Shown piece by piece: positions 6,105 to 10,422 of a DNA stretch of 10,422 nucleotides. The DNA comes from an uncultured Verrucomicrobiota bacterium. Its GTDB lineage: Bacteria; Verrucomicrobiota; Verrucomicrobiia; Chthoniobacterales; SZAS-18. How positions within the stretch are numbered: the stretch's first letter is position 1; every line of letters starts with the position of its first letter. The position numbers and the translations under genes are program-made. The stretch is taken from positions 1 through 10,422 of the forward strand of contig CALMOL010000502.1 of the NCBI GenBank assembly GCA_937871685.1. Reading direction: 5' to 3'. Below the pieces are notes generated by a model. The model was not told where the DNA came from. It searched no databases and saw only the letters and a program-made list of their open reading frames with translations.

Positions 6105-7733
6105 ATGTGTATCCGTCCCCCCGTCGCCTTCCTGTCGTTTTCCTCTTTTCTCGCCCGGTGCGCGTTGCTCGTCGCGGCTTCGTTCCTGCCCTCAGTCGCC
6201 CGCGCCCAGCAGGCGGGGCCGCTCGCGTGGGACCCCGGCCACCAAGTCAACCCGCCCTCCGGCGGCACCGTCGCCGGCGCGTGGGACCTGGGCCTCACGC
6301 CGAATTGGTCGAACACGACGCCCGCTTCCGCGCCGTGGACGGACGGCACCACGCTTGGCCGCGACACCGCCTTTTTCGCTGGCACCGCGGGCAACACGGT
6401 GAGCGTCGCCTCTGACGTGAGCGCGCGGGGCGTTGTGGTGATGCGCACCGGCTACACCCTCGCGGCGGCCGGCGGCACCCTCCGCCTCGGCGAGAGCGGT
6501 TTCTCGTCCCAGAGCGTGAGCAACGGGGCCACCACGATCTCCGCTCCCGTGGTGCTCGCGGCCCCGCAGACGTGGACGGTCGGCCCAGGCTCCACGCTCA
6601 CGATGAGCGGCGCGCTCGACACGGCGGGCCTGACCCTGACGATGAGCGGGCCCGCCACCGCGCGCTTTGAAGGCGTCATCTCCGGTTCCGGATCGATCAC
6701 CAACATTTATTCCGGAGGCAACTCGATCATCACGCTGGCGGGCGCGAACACGTTCAGCGGGGGGGTTCGGATCATCAGCGGAAATGTCTCGTTGGCCAGC
6801 GCCTCGGCGCTCGGCACCGGCACCTTTTCCATCCCGTCCGCCACGGCGGTCCTCAATGGCGCGGGCACGGCGCTCACGCTCACCACGAACAACGCGATGA
6901 CCTGGGAAGGCGACTGGGCGTTCAACGGCGCGAGCGTCCTCAACCTCGGCACCGGTGCCGTGACCATGCAGGCGAACGTGTCGCTCACCGTCGAGGAGGG
7001 CATGCTCACCGTCGGCGGCCCCATCGCGGGCGCGGGCCGTGCCCTCACCAAGACCAGCGCCGGCACCCTGATCCTGGGCGGCGCGAGCACCTACACCGGT
7101 GGCACCACCGTGAGCGGCGGCACGCTCACCCTCGCGAACACCGCCGGCTCCGCCACCGGCACCGGTAGCGTCTTGGTCACGAGCGGCAAGCTCGCCGGCA
7201 CCGGCGCGGCCGCCGGCGCCGTCACCTTGCAGAGCGGCACGTCCATCACCGGCGGGATCGAGGTCGGCGGCCTGCTCACCGTGAATGCCGGCGGCTCCGT
7301 GGCCCTCGACGCGGGTGGCGGCACCCTGCGCGTCCTCGGCTCCGTGACGAACAACGGCACCATGCGCTTCAAGCGCGGCTCCGGCCTGGCGGTTTCCGGC
7401 CCCGCCTTCGTCAACAACGGCCTCCTCGACTGGATTTCCGGCTCCGCCGTCTTGCCCGCGAACTTCACCAACGGCGCGAACGGCGTGGTGCTCGACCCGC
7501 GCACCGTGGTCAAGGTCAAGGACATCACCTCCACCGGCAGCAGCGTGACGGTGCGGATCGATTCCAATACCGCCCACACCTATCGCCTACAGCGCGCCGC
7601 CTCGCTCACCTCGGGCTTCGCGGACGTGACCCCGGTCAGCACCCAGACCGGCACCACCGGCACCACCCTCGCCTTCACCGATCCCGCCCCGCCGGCCACC
7701 CGCGCCTACTACCGCGTGGCAATCGACCCATGA
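6105..7733 (+). CDS. Exported PATR (autotransporter-associated β-strand repeat) protein without a barrel
   Basis: 542 aa. The N-terminus has a hydrophobic signal peptide with a predicted cleavage after A-R-A (residue 34), followed by QQAG. The mature protein is rich in Gly, Thr, Ser and Ala, as expected for a right-handed β-helix. A clear passenger-associated-transport repeat is at about 314-345 (LTKTSAGTLILGG, then YTGGTTVSGGTLTL), and a weaker one at 206-240 (IITLAGANTFSGG). Residues before 200 fit the N-terminal part of such proteins (WDPG, then a GGTVAGAWDLG stretch). No C-terminal autotransporter β-barrel is present. Instead it ends in a TYRLQRAASL ... FTDPAPPATRAYYRVA module like that of the GloVer protein. 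It is likely a secreted or surface-attached protein with a structural or adhesive role (inference). The start at 6105 is chosen because it directly precedes the signal peptide. No Shine-Dalgarno is seen. It is divergent from opcA. Confidence 0.82.
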   Translation: MCIRPPVAFLSFSSFLARCALLVAASFLPSVARAQQAGPLAWDPGHQVNPPSGGTVAGAWDLGLTPNWSNTTPASAPWTDGTTLGRDTAFFAGTAGNTVSVASDVSARGVVVMRTGYTLAAAGGTLRLGESGFSSQSVSNGATTISAPVVLAAPQTWTVGPGSTLTMSGALDTAGLTLTMSGPATARFEGVISGSGSITNIYSGGNSIITLAGANTFSGGVRIISGNVSLASASALGTGTFSIPSATAVLNGAGTALTLTTNNAMTWEGDWAFNGASVLNLGTGAVTMQANVSLTVEEGMLTVGGPIAGAGRALTKTSAGTLILGGASTYTGGTTVSGGTLTLANTAGSATGTGSVLVTSGKLAGTGAAAGAVTLQSGTSITGGIEVGGLLTVNAGGSVALDAGGGTLRVLGSVTNNGTMRFKRGSGLAVSGPAFVNNGLLDWISGSAVLPANFTNGANGVVLDPRTVVKVKDITSTGSSVTVRIDSNTAHTYRLQRAASLTSGFADVTPVSTQTGTTGTTLAFTDPAPPATRAYYRVAIDP

Positions 7734-7734
7734 T

Positions 7735-7753
7735 GCGGTCGCTTCGCGTCCGC
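7735..7753. other. Hairpin just after the PATR gene stop
   Basis: GCGGTCGC (7735-7742) and GCGTCCGC (7746-7753) pair with one T-T mismatch across a TTC loop, two bases after the stop codon. It could help terminate transcription, but no T-tract follows. Confidence 0.35.
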
Positions 7754-7776
7754 AGTTGGGAAAGCGGTCCGAATTT

Positions 7777-7829
7777 GTAGAGGCGGCTCAATTCATCCCG
7801 CAGGGCAGGACGGATCGAGCCGCCTCTAC
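7777..7829. repeat. Perfect 13-bp inverted repeat downstream of the PATR gene
   Basis: GTAGAGGCGGCTC (7777-7789) and GAGCCGCCTCTAC (7817-7829) are exact inverted copies separated by 27 bases. A smaller ATCC/GGAT pair sits inside the loop. It may be a terminator-like mRNA end structure or one copy of a dispersed palindromic (REP-like) repeat. With no T-tract after it, the repeat reading is slightly preferred. Confidence 0.6.
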
Positions 7830-8077
7830 GATTTCGACCCCTCGGTTCGCCTCACCGCTCTCGGCGCGCCGCCAAATGGAGTGACGTCCCCCCAACCGCG
7901 CCGCTCTTCGTAGGTCGGCTTCTGGAACTCCGCCCAGCGCTTCCCGGTGCAACCCGCGGGGGTCTTTGGATTGGCCGCCCAGCGGCTGATTCTGGCGCCC
8001 CCGGTAATAATCCCGAGAGTTGAACGCTTGGTGTGAATCAAGGTCTCGCCAGCGGATGCGCTCAGCCCGCTGGGGCA
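7830..8077. other. Gene-free stretch, no function seen
   Basis: No reading frame here has a start, codon pattern and family motif that support a gene. Minus-strand frames give short peptides such as FNSRDYYRGR and RWAEFQKPTYEERRGWG in two different frames, which could be the debris of a decayed gene, but neither was recognised. No tRNA or hairpin of note is seen. Confidence 0.4.
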
Positions 8078-8295
8078 GGTCGCTCCTGGGACCGCCGGCA
8101 TCCCTGCCGGCCGGGTCCTCCAGGGCATCTGATTTCTCCCTCTCGGGCTTCGGTGGGCTGCGGAAAGAAAGAGCCCGTCTATAGGCCCGAGAGTCCAGGT
8201 GCCCGGAGGGACCCCTGCCGGCAAGGAGCCCAGCGAGGCGAGACAGCCAGGGTGCGCGGGGGCATCCCAGCGCTCCCAGCAGCGACCGCGCTGGG
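8078..8295. repeat. Nested imperfect inverted-repeat (foldback) element
   Basis: Several arms are arranged around a common centre near 8167-8183. GGTCGCTCCTGGGA (8078-8091) is matched inversely by TCCCAGCAGCGACC (8274-8287) with one mismatch. The arm 8106-8127 is matched inversely by 8200-8222 with a few differences and one gap. CTCTCGGGC (8140-8148) is matched perfectly by GCCCGAGAG (8185-8193). Local hairpins are GCCGGCA-TCCC-TGCCGGC (8094-8111) and CCCAGCG/CGCTGGG (8266-8272 / 8289-8295). No coding sequence is evident inside. It is probably a non-autonomous palindromic or REP-like mobile repeat, or two inverted copies of one. Confidence 0.5.
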
Positions 8296-8336
8296 TAAAA
8301 GGGAAGCACGCCTTACGAACCCTGTCACGCGCTCGG

Positions 8337-8359
8337 GAAGCGCGAAGTCGAGGCGCTTC
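8337..8359. other. Small inverted repeat in gene-free DNA
   Basis: GAAGCGC (8337-8343) and GCGCTTC (8353-8359) are perfect inverted copies with a nine-base loop. The flanking bases 8296-8423 contain no recognisable gene. A degenerate 20-base unit at 8404-8423 may be the outermost copy of the tandem array that follows. Confidence 0.3.
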
Positions 8360-8423
8360 AGACCGGGCCACGTGCCGCTCGCCGCATTTCACCCTAAGCA
8401 TTTGATGTTTCCTTTTCGGCCCG

Positions 8424-8741
8424 GGAGTTCCCGAATCAGGAAGTGGGGTTGCCGATTTTGCTCGCGAGGTTACCAAAGCGATGAGTGAGGTTCTCGAATC
8501 AGGAAGTGAGGTTCCCAATTCAAGAACCGAAGGTTACAGAAATCGTAAGTGAGGTTACCAATTCAGGAAGTGCATTTCCTGAATTGGTAACCTCACTTAC
8601 CGTTTCGAGAACCCTATTTCCTGAATCGACAAGGGAGGTTCCAGGTCCAGGCAGTGATCGTCTCAGATCGACGCGCGGACTTGTCGATTCAAGAAGACGG
8701 CGTCCGCTTTTGGCCCAGCGAATTCCTGAAACGAGAACCTC
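8424..8741. repeat. Array of diverged 21-nt repeats that changes orientation
   Basis: Units begin with GAGGTT and end near TCAGGAAGT, with a variable middle. Forward copies start at 8424, 8445, 8466, 8487, 8508, 8529 (22 nt) and 8551. Inverted copies occupy 8574-8594, 8595-8615 and 8616-8636. Three diverged forward units run from 8635, 8656 and 8677, and one inverted unit is at 8721-8741. Seven forward units tile end to end without spacers, which rules out a CRISPR layout. Some units (8445, 8656) are heavily diverged. A further 12-bp inverted pair is TGAATCGACAAG (8622-8633) with CTTGTCGATTCA (8680-8691). No gene is evident within. Confidence 0.8.
8545..8600. repeat. 56-bp near-perfect palindrome at the array centre
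   Basis: Bases 8545-8569 and 8576-8600 are exact 25-base inverted copies. The six central bases GTGCAT extend the symmetry except for one G/T pair. Each arm is one full 21-nt repeat unit plus the end of its neighbour, so the palindrome is the junction where the array reverses direction. Confidence 0.9.
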
Positions 8742-8800
8742 GCGGGCCGGTTCCGCCACCCGTTGAGTCGTTTCGGTCCAACCACTGCCGCTTCCGAAAA

Positions 8801-8840
8801 CTCAGAGGCCATTTGGCCTCAGCCGGTGAGGCTGCCTGAG
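8801..8840. other. Compact three-way-junction fold of unknown role
   Basis: CTCAG (8801-8805) pairs with CTGAG (8836-8840). Inside are AGGCC/GGCCT (8806-8810 / 8815-8819, four-base loop) and CAGCC/GGCTG (8820-8824 / 8830-8834, five-base loop). Only C8835 and the loop bases are unpaired. No promoter or terminator is evident nearby, so it may act as RNA, as folded single-stranded DNA, or not at all. Confidence 0.4.
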
Positions 8841-9048
8841 AACAACGCCGGCCGAACCTGGAACGCGACGCCGTGCTGCTGAACCCGGTCAGCCACGGCG
8901 CACGCTGCGGACAAGCTCGAAAGCCTGTCCTGATTCCCACTACAATTGCGCGACCGGCTCTGGACGGCTTTGGCGGAGTTCTGCGACGCGCAACGCAAAA
9001 GACCAGATGCAAAATCGCGAGTGTAGCTCCGCCCCCGGCGTTCCCTTA
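8841..9048. other. Gene-free DNA up to the IS, possible original 5' end of the phosphatase gene
   Basis: No independent gene is supported here. The ATG at 9007 opens a frame that, with the IS and one TA removed, reads without a stop into the phosphatase gene beyond the IS. No clear Shine-Dalgarno precedes it. Confidence 0.35.
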
Positions 9049-9915
9049 GAGCCTGTTATGAACTAACGAGGCAAAGCGAGTTAAGTTTGGCGAGCATGAG
9101 GCCGACAAAGGCGATGAAATGGAGGCCGGCGAAGACTTTGGGCAAGCGCTCGTAGTCGCGCGCCAAGCGGCGGCAGCGCGCCATCCAGGCGAAGGATCGC
9201 TCCACGACCCAGCGTTTGGGCAGGAGCACGAAGCCTTTCTGGGCTTCGGGCAGTTTGACCACCTCCAGGCGGACGCCCTCCTTTTTGGCTGCTTGGGCGG
9301 GTTGCTCACCCGGGTAGCCTTGGTCGGCGTAGGCCAGTTGAACGTTTTGCGCGGTGACCGCTTGGACGGCCTGGGCCAGCACCCCGACTTGGTCGCGCTC
9401 CTGCTCGTTGGCCGGGGTGACGGGCAGGGCCAGCAGGTGGCCCAGCGTGTCCACGGCGGCACGGGTCTTCGATCCATTGCGCCGCTTGTGCCCGTCGTAA
9501 CCGGCGCGCGCTCCGCTCTCCGGGGTGCTCTGCACGGTGCGCGCGTCCAGGATGACCGCGCTGGGCGCGGGCTTGCGCCCCTGGACTACGCGCGAAAGCG
9601 CGCGCAGATCGTGACCCATGGCTTCGAAGACTCCCGCGGCCATCCAGCGGCGCGTCTGCTGGTAAACTACCTCCCAGGGCGGCAGGTCGTTGGGCAGCCA
9701 GCGCCACGGGCACCCGGCGCGCACGATGTAGCGCAACCCATTGAAGACCTCGCGCAAAGAATACTCGCGCTGGCCGCTCTTGTCGGCAGAAGACTCAGAT
9801 AGGACTTGGCAAAGGCCCCCTCCTTCTCACTCACGTCGCTCGGATAGGCTTTACGCTTTGCTTGACGCCTCATCAAGCATTCTACAGCCTCCGGCCCCTA
9901 GTTCATCACAGGCTC
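9049..9915 (-). mobile_element. IS5-family insertion sequence, 867 bp
   Basis: The ends are 17-bp terminal inverted repeats: GAGCCTGTTATGAACTA (9049-9065) and, inverted, GAGCCTGTGATGAACTA (9915-9899), with 16 of 17 matching. They are flanked by a TA duplication (9047-9048 and 9916-9917), typical of several IS5 subgroups (the IS427-like groups). A single DDE transposase fills the element on the minus strand. Its TAA stop lies in the left terminal repeat and uses the one base that differs between the two ends. Both ends are intact, which suggests a recent insertion. Confidence 0.9.
9056..9873 (-). CDS. IS5-family DDE transposase, reading frame interrupted by a -1 shift
   Basis: The N-terminal part (ATG at 9873; MRRQAKRKAYPSDVSEKEG ... 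AFAKSYL) is in one frame. The rest, from SGQREYSLREVFNGLRY to the stop at 9056, is in the -1 frame, whose longest ATG-initiated piece is 233 aa (from 9757). In that numbering the DDE residues are Asp71 (VILDARTV), Asp145 (YADQGYPG) and Glu186 (RWVVERSFAW), followed by RRLARDYERLP. Aligning with the remembered family pattern 'YLTLM-x(5)-QR-x-x-SLREVFNGLRY' places the break near 9780-9795. Joined, the protein would be about 270 aa, the usual size. IS5-family elements of the IS427 group use programmed -1 frameshifting, but I see no classical slippery heptamer at the break. A GGGGG run at 9816-9820 lies further upstream. A one-base deletion is therefore equally likely. Confidence 0.85.
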
Positions 9916-9959
9916 TAGGTCCGGTAGGCGGCGCTCGCCGTTCTCACGTCAACTCGCCC

Positions 9960-10394
9960 CTGAACTGGATCACCAACGCCATCGCCATCGGCAACTTCCT
10001 GGACGCCGAGGACCGGGAGCTTCATCGCTCCAGCGTCATCCGCTCACTGGTCTGCCTGAGCGGCAGGCTGTGCGGGGTGCTGCCGGAGACCCTGGGGTTG
10101 GACTTCCTTGAGAATTTTGACCTCAAGGACGGTCCCGGCAATGACCCGGCCACCTTCCGGCGCGCCGTTGAAGCGGTCGCACGCGCGGCTTCGCGCTACC
10201 CAAAGCTCTTGGTGCAGTGCCACGCCGGCCGCAGCCGCTCGGTCGTCGTGGTGGCCGCGCACCTGATGCGCTCTCAAGGCATGAGCATGGACGAGGCGCT
10301 GGCCCACGTAGCCTCCAAGCGCGAGGTGGCATTGACAGCTGGCATCGAGAAGCTGTTGCACAGCCCGTTTCTCTACCAGAGCCGCGCCGCCTAA
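9960..10394 (+). CDS. Dual-specificity phosphatase-like protein, 5' end uncertain
   Basis: The homologous part starts at NWITNAIAIGNFLDAED, just after a CTG at 9960 (144 aa to the stop). The signature CHAGRSRS (catalytic Cys codon 10218-10220, Arg codon 10236-10238) fits the CX5R phosphate-binding loop. An Asp in LKDGPGND is placed like the general acid. The C-terminal helix (GMSMDEALAHVASKR) is typical of small bacterial dual-specificity phosphatases acting on phosphoproteins or other phosphate esters. The true substrate is unknown. No ATG, GTG or TTG lies between the IS end (9915) and the conserved region in this frame. The frame is open back through the IS to an ATG at 9741, but that part is antisense to the transposase. 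Before the insertion, the ATG at 9007 would have been in frame. The gene may therefore be damaged, started from a codon in the IS, or use a non-standard start. Confidence 0.75.
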   Translation: MNWITNAIAIGNFLDAEDRELHRSSVIRSLVCLSGRLCGVLPETLGLDFLENFDLKDGPGNDPATFRRAVEAVARAASRYPKLLVQCHAGRSRSVVVVAAHLMRSQGMSMDEALAHVASKREVALTAGIEKLLHSPFLYQSRAA

Positions 10395-10422
10395 CCACGC
10401 GCTGTAGCGAACGCCTCCAGGC

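Noticed and set aside
6192..7577. 461-aa minus-strand open frame opposite the PATR gene
   Set aside because: It has low-complexity Gly/Ala/Arg composition from the repeat-rich sense strand and no family motif.
6105..7733. Classical type V autotransporter
   Set aside because: No C-terminal β-barrel of about 250 residues and no terminal aromatic signature; only the passenger-type repeats are present.
7826..8518. Long minus-strand and plus-strand open frames over 7788-8518
   Set aside because: They run across the foldback element and into the tandem array, contain no recognised motif, and different frames look equally good.
8424..8741. CRISPR array
   Set aside because: Units abut with no spacers, are diverged, and appear in both orientations; no cas genes are present.
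8485..8766. Small protein made of seven-residue repeats from the 21-nt units
   Set aside because: The 22-nt unit at 8529 breaks the frame, the array reverses direction, both strands are equally open, and there is no ribosome-binding site. Open frames here follow from repeat composition.
9741..9959. N-terminal extension of the phosphatase reading into the IS
   Set aside because: It is antisense to the transposase, has no similarity to phosphatases, and crosses the IS boundary at 9915.

Overview
The window is GC-rich and close-packed, and the best match is a Verrucomicrobiota chromosome, probably from the Opitutales/Spartobacteria side. This rests on family content, not on a marker gene. Seen here are a GloVer-repeat exported protein, a passenger-associated-repeat (PATR) exported protein with no β-barrel, the C-terminal 'YRLQ...FTDPA...YYRV' type ending on both exported proteins, and an OpcA homologue. 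The genus is not resolvable from this window.

Layout. (1) 35-2233, plus strand: a V4R-like small-molecule-binding protein followed 39 bp later by a LOV blue-light-receptor-type PAS protein (degenerate receiver, LOV, PAS, GAF). The pair ends in an intrinsic terminator that contains the stop codon. (2) 2322-4025, plus: an exported GloVer-repeat protein whose Shine-Dalgarno lies in a small hairpin. (3) 4039-5946, minus: a two-gene unit, opcA-like then phzF-like, 12 bp apart. It converges on the GloVer gene with 13 bp between the stops. (4) 6105-7733, plus: an exported PATR protein, divergent from opcA. (5) 7734-9048: about 1.3 kb without a convincing gene but rich in inverted and tandem repeats. 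These include a nested inverted-repeat element, an array of 21-nt units that flips orientation around a near-perfect 56-bp palindrome, and a 40-nt sequence that folds into a compact three-way junction. (6) 9049-9915: an 867-bp IS5-family insertion sequence with 17-bp terminal inverted repeats, a TA target duplication and a transposase split by a frame change. (7) 9960-10394, plus: a dual-specificity-phosphatase-like gene whose 5' end was interrupted or displaced by the IS.

Functional reading. The first operon looks like signal input (a ligand-binding domain plus a flavin photoreceptor) with no recognisable output module, so a partner encoded elsewhere is implied. The OpcA-like protein points to control of glucose-6-phosphate dehydrogenase and the oxidative pentose phosphate pathway, but zwf is not beside it. 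The two large exported proteins are probably surface or extracellular structural proteins. The segment 7734-9915 behaves as an accessory, repeat-accumulating region with a recent IS insertion. No tRNA, rRNA or CRISPR array was seen.
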